A stretch of 64,000 nucleotides of DNA from Epithemia pelagica (taxonomy: Eukaryota > Bacillariophyta > Bacillariophyceae > Surirellales > Surirellaceae): positions 2,294,001 through 2,358,000 of the forward strand of contig OX337236.1 in NCBI GenBank assembly GCA_946965045.2, given 5' to 3'. Positions 30,140-44,253 of this stretch are shown here, one piece after another. Position numbers and translations under genes: made by a program. Position 1 is the stretch's first letter; every line of letters begins with the position of its first letter. A model generated the notes under the pieces. It saw nothing but the letters and a program-made list of their open reading frames with translations. It made no database searches and was not told the origin of the DNA.

Positions 30140-31803
30140 GGGCATGCGCAGCCGTTGGAACAGAATAGGAACAAATCTGCGTGACTCACGCAGTCCTATT
30201 CCCATATTGGACGTCTTGCACTTGTTTTTCGTACGTTGGAACAAATCTGTGCAGCCGTAAAAAACAGAAATGGAACACAAATGGAACAAAAAATAGAAGT
30301 TTTGGCGCGCCCACGACATTGGCTTGCGTGTAGCGGTTTGAAGTCACGCCCGTCATCCTGTCACAATGCTGACGCGCATGCACTATTATTATACTATCCG
30401 TCCGACTAGGTGTCCGCTTCTTAGCCCCCCAGCCGCTCTCCGCGACCAACCATTTTAATTTTGGTTTTTTTACGTTTTTGAAGAAAATTTCGGGTCAAAA
30501 TGAAAATGATCACGCCGGCCTTCTGGATCACCGTTTTGAAATTTTGTGAGCAGGCGTGCGCACTTTGACCGTTGGTCTTCCCCATTCTTGATTGTCGTCC
30601 CAAGTTGCGACCCACATTATTTTCACTACGCACCTTTTGACATGGATAATGGACATGCACCATCACAATGCATTCTCCATCATCTGCACACCATGGACAT
30701 TTGACATATAGACCATAGATAGTGTTTTGCTCTACCCCATCCTTTCTTTGTTTTTTCTAGGAGAAGTGTGGTTGTTTCTAGTGTTTGTGTCCGTTTAAAA
30801 GTGGACCCTCCTCCACAACACCGTGCCGTTGCCGTTGGCTTGTCTCTTTGCAACCACATACAGTCCTATTTTAGAATACGTCTCTTTCTAGTTGCGTTAT
30901 GGAGCATATAGAGTGTAGAGTCCCCTGCACTGCTGGGAAAGACAAGTCATGCTCATGGCAACAAAAAAAGAACAACAGGAGCAGGTCGACATCACAATCC
31001 ACTACAGACCCAAACTGAGCGACAGCAGAGGAAAAATGGATGGCTTCCTCCACTTATCCTACCTACTCCTAATTGAGGTCTATAGCTCTATTTTGTCCTA
31101 TAAGAATCCTACAAATGATGCCAGCAGCCCCACATGGCATCGACCAAAATGGATGTTACATGGCACAAACAAATGACACACTACGGCAACTGGCAACGTA
31201 GTGAGAGCCTACAACTAAACATTGTCCATTCCAATGCAAGTATTAGCCATTCCATAACTTACCATGATGGATGTGCAGAGACAAAGATGAGATGAGATGG
31301 CCAGGGACGAAGCATGCCGTTTTTGGTGTTGGTTTGGTCATTGCCTCGTTTTGTTGCCTGCATCGATTTTGTGACCCGTTAACTCACTGAGAACACTATT
31401 TTGAGTCTTGTTGAGCAGAACGCCTGCCATCTTCCAACTGTCACATCACGCCAGCCTTTCCACCGATGTGAAATTTCCATTCATTTTTTTGTCTGTGAGA
31501 TTGGGTTTGTCTTGCCCGAACAGACGAGCTAAGAAGCGGACATCTAGTCGGAGGGTTTTGATTGTACATATTATGGACAACTTGTCTACCTAGTGACTCA
31601 TGTTCCAAGTTCCAAGACTCGTTTGCTCCTGGAATAAAGTGATTCCAGATTCGTGAAATCTGTGCCTAAAAAAAGGAATAACTCAGATGTAAATTTGTTC
31701 CAGGTTTCTTCCAGGTTTGTTCTGCGCGCTGCAGAGCCATTTTCATGGAATAGCACAGATTTTTCGATTTGTTCCTATTCTATTCCAACGGCTGCGCATG
31801 CCC
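30140..31803. mobile_element. 1.66-kb non-autonomous transposon with TTA target duplication
   Basis: Inverted ends GGGCATGCGCAGCCGTTGGAA extend to 38 bp with one mismatch. TTA at 30137-30139 and 31804-31806 is the target duplication. A 3-bp TWA site fits the classical PIF/Harbinger group. No ORF over about 100 codons of interest is inside. It interrupts the ORF of the preceding entry. Confidence 0.85.
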
Positions 31804-31840
31804 TTACTTTCAATTGCCCCCTTGCCCTATTATTTCAGAG

Positions 31841-31878
31841 TTCAGCCTTCAGCCTTCAGCCTTCAGCCTTCAGCCTTC
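31841..31878. repeat. 7-bp tandem repeat (TTCAGCC)n
   Basis: About five copies of TTCAGCC. Confidence 0.85.
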
Positions 31879-32119
31879 ACTTTCACTCGTACGAGCTACG
31901 AGCTCGTACTCGTACGACTATCGACTATGAGCACACCCAGACCCCAGCAACTTCCGGTAATGGACTCAAAACGTAGGTAATCCTTCTACTACTCAGAGTA
32001 TCGTCACGATATAACATTTTTCATTATCACACAGTAATACCTCTTATATGATCATACTAGGTACAGATTATTTCAATATGAGGAAAACATCCAGAGTCAC
32101 GGATGCCGGAGGATTTGGT

Positions 32120-32423
32120 TAGAGGTTGGACCCGCACCGCGGTGCTGCGGATCGGATCCGCGAATCCGCGGTGCTGATCCCTGGAACCGCAACGAAAGAG
32201 ACTGGCGGGTCCGATCCGCGCTACTCGCACCTACGCACAGTAAAGGCGGGGTGCATCGATTTGGTGCTTTCGAGGTCTGACCACCCGTACGTCAAATTTG
32301 TGCAGAGTACATAAAATCCCATAGTTGTGCGGAACTGCGGAACACGCGGGTATTTGGAATCGCAAAGGCAGGGGTGCGCGGGTAGCCTACCCGCATCGAT
32401 TTGAGCTCGCGGGTCCAACCTCT
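32120..32423. mobile_element. hAT-type MITE
   Basis: Ends TAGAGGTTGGACCCGC and GCGGGTCCAACCTCTA are perfect 16-bp inverted repeats. A perfect 8-bp duplication GATTTGGT lies on both sides (32112-32119, 32424-32431). That size and 8-bp target are diagnostic of hAT elements. The 304-bp interior is GC-rich and non-coding. Confidence 0.9.
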
Positions 32424-32431
32424 AGATTTGG

Positions 32432-32490
32432 TAGATGTCGGATGATGTCGGATGATGTCGGAGGGTGTCGGATGATGTCGGATGATGTCG
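32432..32490 (+). repeat. 10-bp tandem repeat (ATGTCGGATG)n
   Basis: Five to six copies of a degenerate ATGTCGGATG unit directly next to the hAT element. Confidence 0.8.
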
Positions 32491-32808
32491 GATGCTTTTA
32501 TCGCCAAAAGAATATGTACTCTCCAGCAGCTGGAATTCTTCATGAGAAATCACAAGGTTACAAGTCACTGATTGACGGTAGGCCCATCAACTGAAGGAGC
32601 ACCGCTGGATTTTGAGGCAAACCATGTTTGCGCGCGAGCCCGTGCGGATGATGTCGGATGTTTTTATCGCCAAAAGAATATGTACTCTCCAGCAGTTGGA
32701 ATTCTTCATGAGAAATCACAAGGTTACAAGTCACTGATAAACGGTAGGCCCATCAACTGAAGGAGCACCGCTGGATTTTGAGGCAAACCATGTTTGCGCG
32801 CGAGCCCG
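32489..32808 (+). repeat. Two direct copies of a 150-165 bp unit
   Basis: The block with TTTTATCGCCAAAAGAATATG and GGCCCATCAACTGAAGGAGC occurs at about 32489-32643 and 32657-32808 with a few changes. Both copies are followed or preceded by TGTCGGATG or ACGACATC motifs. Confidence 0.85.
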
Positions 32809-32811
32809 AAA

Positions 32812-33560
32812 CGACATCAAACGACATCAAACAACATCAAACGACATACAAACGACATACCTTTCGACATTCCCGTTTGTTCCATACTAGAGAATGGTAA
32901 ATCATATTCTATGGTAGCATAATACGTACTTTGTATTTATATCGATCCTTTGTTTCGGTTTCGTCCGTTGGGTATTGGGAATTGGGAGAGAATATGCGAC
33001 TCACGTGTAGTTACCGGAAGTTGCAGACACGAGAACGAGACTCAAGTACTCCTAGTAGAGGTAGTATTGTAGATAGTAGATAGGAGTAGAAGATAGGAGT
33101 ACAATAGATAGACCATCGCTTTTTGGTCAATTTTTCGTACTCTTTGATCGACAGAAATGCATGCCATAGCAGAGAGCAGAGCATGCAACGTGCAAGTGAA
33201 TCCCGCATCCCGCGCCCGCCAGTTCATAGTTCATAGAGTACCTACCTTTGGGAGGGGTGTTAGTTTCAAAAGGCAGCAATATGATTGGGTTAGAAATGTC
33301 GTTTCACAAAAAATCACTTAGGAAACAAATGTCGTTACAAGTGTCTTACCATGTCCCGGGAACCCATCGAATCACGGACAAAAAACATGCAGGGAAGATT
33401 CCATCAGCCGATCCGGTCGGTCCTTCACGGTCGCCCATGGCATGGCCAAGCCGACCATTGCGACAAGTCCTCTTCTGACCATCTCATGACCCTTTTGAGC
33501 ATGGTCAGAAGCCTGGAAAAGAGGATACACTTCAATAAGTTAGAATAACAAATAGAGATC
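32812..33560. other. Non-coding stretch with ACGACAT motifs
   Basis: A cluster of (A)AACGACATC units at 32812-32870 and single TGTCGTT motifs near 33295 and 33330. The rest is AT-rich upstream sequence of the ORF at 33561. No other gene seen. Confidence 0.5.
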
Positions 33561-36500
33561 ATGAGTTCTGCAGCACAATTCACAGCGGCCAAGGCCATGG
33601 GGCCACAGTCGCAACGATACGGAAATCAGTACTCTCGTTGGCCAAAGAAGAGTTGGAAGAAGCGTTCAGGTTGGAGAAAGATGGACCTTTCGGTCATCTT
33701 TGAGTCCGACATCGACTGCCCCATCTGCAGGGCCAAGGCAAGAGGAATGGCCATCCCTCATCGCCCCCACCACCCCAGATGCAGCAAAAACACAACAACA
33801 AGGGGCAAGGGAATGAACGATGGAAGAGGAGCAGAGGTGGTGGCCTCAGAAAAGGCCCAGGCTGTCCATGCAGCAGCAATTCGCAAACCACTTACCAGTG
33901 GTGAGAAACTGTCCGCCTCCAATGTTACGAAGGAGGCAGTGGACGTTTTCATGCGACCTCGTCCCAATTGCACGTCGAAAAACGCAAAGAGAGGGGCTGA
34001 AAATGAAAACACAGAATCTACTAGTGTGACTATGGCAACGGAAAGTTCTACCGTTGGTGGCGAGGAAGGCGCGTATGTTCCAACAGCCGAAGATTTCAAG
34101 TTTGAGGTAATTATGCGTGTGACAGCAGTACCTACGGAGGTGCATGTCCCACGTGCTGTGCATGCGTTGGCGAGTTATGTGACCGACACGTGCCTTGGTT
34201 CTAAGCGTTGTGTTGAGAATTTGAAACCTTTCTTCACTAATATAACCGTTACTGTACCCCCCATTGCCGACAACACGAGTGCTTTGTACGACTCGATTGT
34301 GGGACAGGAACTCCTGGTTGTTGATTGGGAGCTGTTTTTCCCCAGTCACCACTTGCGTTGTCCTCGTTGCCGGGGTAATCTCCAGCGTACGCGATCGAAC
34401 TTTTCAAAAAACAAGTCCCTTTTCCCCATTTTCGCCATGTCTGGTCCCCCAAAGTATGCAATACTTATGGGATACAAGTGTGCCGGGTGCTCGGCTGCCT
34501 TCTATGCGAATGATGGAGAATTGCCCGCACGACTTCCTCCCTACATGGCTATGTGTTACCCAGTGGAACCCAAGTATGCTAGAGGAACATTGCATCTAGC
34601 TAAAGATGCTACGAGGATAATGGAAGCATCAATGGTAACCTATGGCAATGGGGATTACATCAGTCGGATGCTATATGAAGGAATCAATACCTACTATGAA
34701 GACAAGACAATGAGATACTATTCTTATTGTGCTGCTACAGGAAAAGAATCAGAAGACTACGTGCAAAAGGATGGTGAGTTTATGGTTCGCTACCCACCTT
34801 TAGGCGAGACAATCCGCCAGCTATATGATGATGGAGCAAGCTCCGAATGGCAACCCTGGATGGTGTCTGACAATGAGAGAAACACAAGAGAGATTCAAGG
34901 GGTTAGATGCCAGCACATGTTTGCTCACGACCACACCCACCAGGTAGTGAAAAATTATCCAAGACGCCTCAATGCAGCTGCAATGTGGACCATGGCAACA
35001 GAGGCAGGAGAAATTGCTTGTGCAGTGTTAGTGCACGACACATCAGCACTCGAGTTTGCACATGCTGCGGAACAAGTGCTGAGATGTACCGGGTTTTGCC
35101 CCAAGGCCATGTACTCTGACACATGGCCTTGTGGCAAGGATTTTTGGTTGTTGTTGGTTGATGACTTGGAGGGCCGTCTTGGCCTTTTCCATTTCATACA
35201 GAGGATAACCAAGACGCTCAGACAACGGCACATTGACTTTGGGATAGCCATGAAGGATTTGTTGGATGCAATCTACGAGTACCATCCTGAAGACTTGGAG
35301 AAACTTGTTGGCTGTTTGAAAAATGGCACCATGTCAAGCTCCAAGAAACAATACACAGACGAAGAGATCAGTGAAATGATGGGAACCAAGACCTTTCGAC
35401 AGAGGTACTCAAAGAACTTACGGAAGATTATTCGGGGTGGCGATACGATTGTCCTCAAGTTGGAGGAGTGGAAGTGCAAATACAAGTGCACTTCCACTCC
35501 TGGCAAGCCACCAGCACGAGGCCAATTGGATCCACACTCCAATCAACCTCTTTTTACGGCCGAAACACATCAAGCACTGGAAAACTGTAAAGAGAAGGCA
35601 AAGTTCCTTGCTGATCCCTTGCCCGTGGAGAAAATGTATCGTGAGATACCTCCATCACCAAGATCAAGCAACCAGCTAGTGGAGTACGTACCTTTGAGAG
35701 GAGAGAGTAAGCTCGAGAGCTTTCATGATAATTCGACGCATTTTGCCAACTGTGGCATGTGAGAAACTCTCGCAGATGCTTTGAATTTGGCAGGCACGGC
35801 CCAGTATAACAGGGCAATTCGTCACAAGATGAGAATCATGACGAAGTCTCAAGAAGAACGTTCAGTGGTGCCTGCAGGATGGGAAATGGTGGTGAGTTTT
35901 GGTAACGCATGCAAAACAAACATGATCAATATACTTGCCTCAATGTCTGGAGCTTCTCGTCCTCCCTTTCCAGAGGTTGAGAAGCTTCCAGAAGATACGG
36001 GAGAACGGTTTTTCTCCGAGTACCTGGAAACGAGAAAAGAAATCACGCAACAAGTTCCAAAGCATCCACTCAACGATCGATGCCAGTGCCGAAAATGTGC
36101 GAGCAACAAGAAGAGGTTGCCGCATGACACGTCCATTCCATTGTTGGGTTTGGCAGAGGAGGAGTCAGAGGTCGAAGATGAAATCCAACAACAGGACAGC
36201 GAGGAGAATCCAGCCAAAATACAACAACCACAGACACAGCCAGAAACACAACAACAGACACGGCAAGAAACACAACAACAGACACAACAACAAGAAACAG
36301 CACAAGCACAGGCAATCAGTAGCAATAAGAGAAAGGAAAGAGAGGGAGAAGAAAAAGAGAGCGACGATTTGGATGAGAACAACACCAGCAACAAAAAGCA
36401 AAAGGTTAACGAAGCCTTACCAACAACAACGATGGCAGCAACAAATCAATCAGCAGCGACAGTGCAGGATCAACAACAACAACACAAAGAGCCTCAAAAT

Positions 36501-36881
36501 GCAGCAAACAGCACACCTGCAATGGCAACAACAGCAAATGGGTTGGTGGTACTGCAATCGGCAACAACAACAACGACAACAAGACAGAAAAACCAACCTG
36601 TCAACCCGTACAAGCAAAATCAGCAACGGCCAACAACACTCCCCGATCAACAGCAATACCCCTTTGCATTCCACAGCAATCCCCATGGCTGGGGTGGTCT
36701 TCAATCCGTCCCGAGATGTATGCCCACCTTTCCTCCCTTCGGACCACCACCTCGTGTCCAAACCCAGTTCTGTTGCGTCAAGTACATGAAGTACTGCGTA
36801 GAACGAGGGAAAGGACGTCCACCCCATGACCGACGCTGCCCCAAACGAGCCTTGAACAAGGCACCATCTTCATTCTCTTGA
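33561..36881 (+). pseudogene. Large zinc-finger transposase-like protein split by one in-frame TGA
   Basis: ATG at 33561 opens 733 codons to TGA (35760-35762), and the same frame continues to 36881, for about 1,106 residues if read through. Zinc-ligand pairs occur near the N-terminus (CPICRAKARG), in the middle (CPRCRGNL, KCAGCSAAF) and after the stop (RCQCRKCASN, CCVKYMKYCVERG). A central domain with MYSDTWPCGKDFWLLLVDD, FHFIQRITKTLRQRHIDF and KLESFHDNSTHFAN has the look of an RNase H-fold transposase, with candidate Asp and Glu in SDTW and KLESFH. The region after the stop has glutamine and asparagine repeats. I do not recognise a named family. TGA may be a C-to-T change of CGA, or a leaky stop, which is inference. 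Confidence 0.6.
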
Positions 36882-37614
36882 TTGACCTGAATACCTGCAT
36901 GACAAACAACAAAAAGAAAAATTCGTAGTGAGTAACATCGTAGCAAAAAAAATTATGACAAGATCTTGTGCGAGGTGCAAGCAGTTCCGATCGTGATGCG
37001 AAGCACAGACTGGATACGCCTCATCACATGCTACGTAGAACCACGTGAAAGGTCATCGGATGGTCGGGAGGATTGTACCAGTGTAGAATGTCGTTTCAAT
37101 AACAAAAAGGTGCTGAAACGACATGAAGGGCTTAATCGTTTTGGAGGGGAAGTGCCTTCTCCCCTCTGAGGGAAGCTTGGAGCTTCCTAGAACATTTCAT
37201 ACGTCAGAGGAAACAAACGTGAGACTGCGAGCAATACGCGGATCGATTTCATGAAGGAATCTGACTTACGGAATCTCCTTCTTCTCTCCTTCTCTCTCCC
37301 CCTCCTCTCCCCCTCTCCTCTGCCTTCTCCCCCCCTATTTTCTTGGGAACCTACCTAGTTTATAAGGAGTATTAATACTTCGACGCCAGGGTTTTGTAGC
37401 GAACACTTACAATAGGCAATTGAAGTTTGTTCCCCTTCACTCCTACTGTGAGCTTTTGATTTGGGTCCCTGAAACAGACCATCTGCCTCCATTGATAACA
37501 CCCGATAGCGAAACTCATTGAAGGAGCCAAAAGCAACTCGAATTGCTACATCTTAACGTTTACAATAGCGAGAAGGAGGAGTACAAACCCGCAAAAAACA
37601 GGAAATGGCAGAAT
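36882..37614. other. Non-coding stretch with a polypyrimidine tract
   Basis: A C/T-rich block at about 37270-37340. A near-hairpin ATGTCGTTTCA...TGAAACGACAT lies at 37088-37125. No gene found. Confidence 0.5.
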
Positions 37615-40324
37615 TTAACTCCGTCCAGTCTTAGCACGGGTCTTGTCTGGTCGTCCTCTATGATTGCTCATCGTTGTGATAGAGGCAGGAGTTTGGTTGT
37701 TGATGGTGGCAGTGGCGATTGTGGATGGACTGGCTCTCCAACGTAGGCGTTGTTTAAGATTCTTCACTTCTTCACGCATCAAGCTACCCAAAACATCTGC
37801 ACAATAGCGTAAAATCGTATGATGCAACTCATTACCTCCGCCAGAGGATGCATCGTCCTCTTCTTCATCTTCTTCCACCGTAGCATGGTGATGATGACTA
37901 TTTCGAGTATTCCCTATCGACAAAGAAGCTGACACTGGAGACGCCATGCCATTCGATTCATCCTCCATCCGACGAATCAAGGCATCAAAGTTGTCCGTTC
38001 GAAGTGGAGGTGGATTCCACATTGCATTCGCAGTGCTACCACCTAGACCAGCTCTACTAGTCGATGAGCACAGGGATGATTCATCCATCACTGTCTGACC
38101 AGATCGCGTCAATTTGACCTCGACACCACCATTGTGGCCATAGCTACTCGAGGACGAAGAAGGTGATACTTGTGTTTGCTGTTCGTTCCATTGCTGTTCG
38201 ATAGCTGTCAGATCTTGCTCCATAACTTGCAGTACATCCATTCCAGTCTTAGCCCACAAGGCAAAATGATGCAACACTTCCTTCTCACCCTTGACTTGAA
38301 TCTTGGCATGTCGACGATTGGAAAATCGGGGGTAGGCTTGTTCGTCAGCCAAATCAGCTACATCTTGTGCCAGCGTTGTGGGGTAGCGAGATAAATGCTC
38401 TCCAACCAAATCCAAGAGGAGCCGCAACGCTGCGCGTTCATTGCGCAACGAAACGGGGTGTCGTATGTCCCTGCACGAGCGGAAAAATGATGCAGATGTG
38501 GAAGATACTGACGGAGTCGCCCCAGTTAACAATGCCGTTGGTGTCCCCGAGAGAATGTGGTTATACTGGTAATGAGCCTGTTGTTGTTGATAGTGCTGGT
38601 GATGAAATTGCTGCGGATGAGCAGATGAAAATCCAAACATGGCAGAAGTTCGTGAAGGTGATGATGCATCGTGGTGGCTGTTCGTCGGATTGTGTACTCC
38701 GAAACTTGAGGACGATATCGGTGCCCTAATCGCTCTTAATTCAGCTTCATTGCAAGCCAAGGCTCGCAGTAAACTGAATAGAAGACGAGTATTTTCATTA
38801 TTTGAAACACACACACGGACCCGTTTCAGTATATTAGAATGCGCCGAAGATGTCATTGAAGCTGTTGACGACAGAGAAGAAGAACCTGAATGCGGTGCCT
38901 GTTGTGCTGCAACAAGGTCAGATTGCGCCGACGAAGACGAGTTTGCTTTGGCACCCGATGCAAATATACGGCTAGCACGACCGGGGCCTCCGAAACGGCT
39001 CTTGTGGGAGGTTGTTGCTTGCTGAGATGATCCGAACTGAGGACTGGTTGTTGCCGTGGCTGAACTGGCCATGGACGGCATGTTGGACATGTTTTGTATA
39101 GATGGTGGCGGTTGTTGTTGATGATGATGATACCCGACTTCACCTCTCGTCCAAAATTCCACCTTTTCGGCGTACGTCGGATCATTCGGGTCAACTCCCA
39201 ACTCCAAAGGAACTTCATTCGGACAGAACCCATCAAGTTCACGGTTTTCCTCCACTGCAAAGCCATAATTTAACAAGAAGCGGTGGTTACATTTTTGTCC
39301 GTAACTGTCGTACACCTGCGCACCAGCGGGAATATGTTGCAACGTCGTAATAGTAAAGGCGTTTTGTTCTTCATCAAACGTCCATTTCGTCTCGCGAGGT
39401 CGATAATGATTCAACATATCAGCATGAGGTACCAGTGCTGATGTTCGATGACCGTCAATCTGCAAACCAAAATTTCTACTACACACACACATGCGGGCCC
39501 ATTTGAATTCGTTCAAGGTACATATCTGCCGCAACGACGGTGCCACGGCACAGATGGTATGATAATCTTCTGCAATCGCTTGATTGCGATCCGCAATTTG
39601 ATGCAACAAGTAACTTCCTTGGAGTTCGGCCAGCTCCTCTGGTGACCAAAATATTGGCATATTGTTTAATGTTTTGGGAAGCGTGGCATAGTAGGGCGCA
39701 AAGAATGAGTTATCGCCATGAACTTTGCGATCCCATAGAATGTAAATCATGAGATAAATGTGTTTGGGAGCATCCAAGTCCAAGTCGGAATGGTATATGG
39801 CTTGTCCAATCGAAGTGGCTTGACCCATTTCAACAGTGATTAAACACCTCCGTGGGATGCTCATACAAATTGTGTTGGGAGGAACATGTTGTTTTGCGTG
39901 AATCCCACGCATTTCTGATTCATCTTGTTGTTGGGTAACAACTCGTTCCTCATTGTCTTCATCATCGTCAATGGAAGAAGTGGTCATCTCCTTCTTCTCC
40001 TCCCCACCACCACTTCCCAGGAAACTCGTCGCCTTGTTTTGTTTTGTGCTTCCAAGGTTGCTCGTACTGCTGCTTCCACCGCCCGTTTCATATTCACACA
40101 ACTCCAACTAAAAGTCATTGAACGAAAAAGACGCATGAGAAAAATTCTCTTCCAAACCATACTGTGGACATCTTGCTGCGCTTTCGACCTGTCTGGAGAT
40201 TCACATGTAACAGAGAAGCACACCGCAGTCACAAAGACGAGGAAACCAAAGTCCGAATACGCACCTGCTCAAATCGTGCTCCGTTTTCTCGTAACCAAGT
40301 TTCAAACCTGGCATACTTATCCAT
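37615..40324 (-). CDS. SET-domain protein methyltransferase (SETD3/Rubisco LSMT-like)
   Basis: Two exons: 40265-40324 (MDKYARFETWLRENGARFEQ) and 37615-40107, with a 157-nt intron (40108-40264). About 850 residues. The N-terminus WLRENGARFEQLEL is typical of SET proteins of the Rubisco LSMT/SETD3/SETD6 type. Then come FFAPYYATLPKT (a family block), HADMLNHY (SET motif, SAM binding) and VYDSYGQKCNHRFLLNYGF (catalytic SET motif with Tyr). A long low-complexity insert (His, Gln and Ser-rich) separates this from a helical C-terminal part (ALRLLLDLVGEHLSRYP) that fits the substrate-binding domain. It would transfer methyl groups from SAM to a Lys or His of a protein substrate, unknown here. The antisense frame at 38639-39025 is a shadow. 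Confidence 0.8.
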
Positions 40325-40361
40325 TCTCACTCTCCTTGGCCGACGATGTACTCTTCCTCGT

Positions 40362-40387
40362 TGTGTGTGTGTGTGTGTGTGTGTGTT
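40362..40387. repeat. (GT)n microsatellite
   Basis: About 12 GT repeats just upstream of the SET gene start. Confidence 0.85.
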
Positions 40388-41106
40388 TCTTGATTACACA
40401 CACGACTCCTTGCAACGAAACGCAGTATTCCAATCCAGCAGCGGAAAATTAGAAAATTGGCGATACCAGTGGGAAACTTCCTCTCCCTGACCAATCACAA
40501 TCTGGTCAATGATACCACCAAAAGTCTATCGACTGCGTCAAATGCAGCTATCCTGAATTGGGTATCGCAGTGGCCTGTCTCTTCAGAAAAGGACAAGGGG
40601 TGACACTCTCGGTCAACAAGATGGTGTTGTACTTGGCACCTGCCACTGCCTCTGTCATCAGACTTTCGATGTCGAAGAAGACGATGGTTGGGAGAGCTGA
40701 GCCAAAAAATTATCTGTTGCGTGGCTCGCGCTCCACAAAAAGGCACTCCTAGCGGTCCGTTAACCAACGCAAGTAAAAATGATCAAAGAACCAAAGACTT
40801 CATCGCGATGGAAATACACCATCGGAAGAAACCGACACAATGACCATCACGAACGTAAATGCATTGGGCTTATCTTTGCAGGAGATCTACCAACTACAAA
40901 ATACACAAACAAAGCATCGACTTGAAAGACTAAATTCATCGAAGAGCTCGGGTCTAGGGGAGAGTCGTTAACATACGAACACCAGGAAATAAAGTCACGT
41001 TGGACTTTTCCCCATCTTCTCAAGCAAAAAGTGATCAATTCTTACAAGAATAGTGCTAGTAGTATCAAACTTCATTCCAAGACTAGTAGGCGTATTTGAT
41101 AATGAC
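40388..41106. other. Non-coding stretch
   Basis: No convincing gene. Frames of 60-90 codons at 40495-40767 lack ATG starts or domains. Part probably serves the 3' end of the polyubiquitin gene. Confidence 0.4.
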
Positions 41107-42611
<1,505 letters not shown>

Positions 42612-43344
42612 GGTGATTGTTCTTTTTCCGTTTCCAATTCGATGATCAGACTTTTTATGACCGGTTCGCTGCTTGATTCTGCGAAGAGAGAAGAGTCCCA
42701 TTCCCACGCGGGCGAGACCCGATGTTCCTCGCACTCTACTTTTTTGAAGGCACTTGGAAATCTTGAGCGGTCGAAGATTCATATAGTACACTAAATGGTA
42801 TATACCAGAGGAATCGTGACTATTGAATATAACGGCCGGACATCTTTGGTCGTTGCACGTTTCCCAATAACAACCTGGTGGATGGTCATGTTTGATGGGG
42901 ATCGACAATCGACATCGACCTAATCCCAAACGTGTATGAGATCATCGGGATTGACTCTACGATTACACGATTGATCATATCGCCATGTCGGTCCAAGACA
43001 TTGCCCATTGCCAATGGAGCATCGATGAAGATTCGAGGGATCGAAATGATAGCAATATTCAAAGCAGTCGAGGGTTGGAGTTTTCTATGCCATTAACCAA
43101 GATTGTCTCCAATTGTGTCCTGATACATGGTGCGGCCGTCTTAGCCGTCACTGGCAGTCGACTCTGCTTTGAGGCGACTAGGTTTTGGGCGATGTTCGAT
43201 GTGATAGCCATAATCGCTCTTCGTTGATCTGATAAAAGGCCCGTAGAAGGTTCGTCGTCCCCGTTATCCCAAGAGATGGTCGCATAGTTCCGTCTTTCCA
43301 GCAGCAAAATGGTTTACTCTGTGGTTATACAGGAAAGGCCCATT
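42612..43344. other. Non-coding stretch
   Basis: Upstream region of the polyubiquitin gene and downstream of the methyltransferase gene. No feature beyond that is seen. Confidence 0.4.
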
Positions 43345-44253
43345 TTATCTTTGGAGTTTTTGAAAGACGTAGCAACCAGCTTTTCTCCAATCGTTACTTC
43401 CGTCTTGCAGCCATGTCCAAGCACCACCACTTTTTCTCTTGGTATCCTCTGATTGGGTGCAGAACAAAACGTTTCGCCTCAACTCATTCGGAACTACTCC
43501 TGAGACGCTGATCAGTAACCCATTTGGTCGTAACACGCGATGTAAATTTTGCACTGCCGCTTCAACATTGCTTGTGTCATCGTCGCTGTCGTCTGTTGAA
43601 TCCGTGAATCCTCCTCCGGACGACAAGTATACAGCATCCAATAACCCCTTTTCTAAGATCACATCAAAGGTATTTGTCCATTCCTGTGGGAGTTGAGTTA
43701 CATCGCCTTGAACAACATAGACGTTGTCATTGTCGACGTTACACTCAATCTGGTCAAACGACAAAAGCTCCACCTGTCGTTCCACGGCATGTTCGGAATA
43801 ATCTTGTCCGATCAAACAGCCCCCTTGTCGTCCGTATCCAGCCTTGAACAGATCCAACATAATGGAGTCATTGCCAATCCCTGGAACTAACATGCGCACA
43901 TTGTCCTTATCTGGGACGTATTCTTCGACAACTTTGCGCAAAACCTCCCATCCGTAATACCATGAATAGCAGTCCGCTGGGAAATCTCCCCTACCCATAT
44001 AGACGTCATCCCAGTAGGCTTTTGTGCCAAACATGGATCGGGCATTGGTATCATCGACAGCAACCGCAACATCAGCGTCTAACGTCTCTGTATCGACAAC
44101 CACCGCAGTCCTTAACGTCGGACTGAAAAAGTGGTCTCTGCCTGACCCAATTGAGGAGGATGGGATCGGAAAGGATTCAGTTTCCGTTACCTTTTTGACA
44201 CTCAAGAGAACCCATAGCAGCGTTTGACTGCTGAGAGCCAACTGACACTTCAT
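43345..44253 (-). CDS. Class I SAM-dependent methyltransferase (METTL13/EEF1AKMT-like)
   Basis: 302 residues from ATG 44253. The N-terminus has a hydrophobic stretch (LALSSQTLLWVLLSV) that may be a targeting signal. The domain starts FGTKAYWDDVYMG and YSWYYGWEVLR, as in METTL13/EEF1A lysine methyltransferases. Motif I is MLVPGIGNDS, an acidic end of strand 2 lies in GQDYSEHAVE, and motif IV-like ILEKGLLDAV and post-motif VLRPNGLLISVS follow. It should methylate a protein substrate using SAM. The exact target (elongation factor 1A in relatives) is not shown by sequence. No introns. Confidence 0.8.
   Translation of the reverse strand: MKCQLALSSQTLLWVLLSVKKVTETESFPIPSSSIGSGRDHFFSPTLRTAVVVDTETLDADVAVAVDDTNARSMFGTKAYWDDVYMGRGDFPADCYSWYYGWEVLRKVVEEYVPDKDNVRMLVPGIGNDSIMLDLFKAGYGRQGGCLIGQDYSEHAVERQVELLSFDQIECNVDNDNVYVVQGDVTQLPQEWTNTFDVILEKGLLDAVYLSSGGGFTDSTDDSDDDTSNVEAAVQNLHRVLRPNGLLISVSGVVPNELRRNVLFCTQSEDTKRKSGGAWTWLQDGSNDWRKAGCYVFQKLQR

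Noticed and set aside
40495-40767. Copia-like RNase H fragment
   Set aside because: Short frames without the expected motif; too weak.
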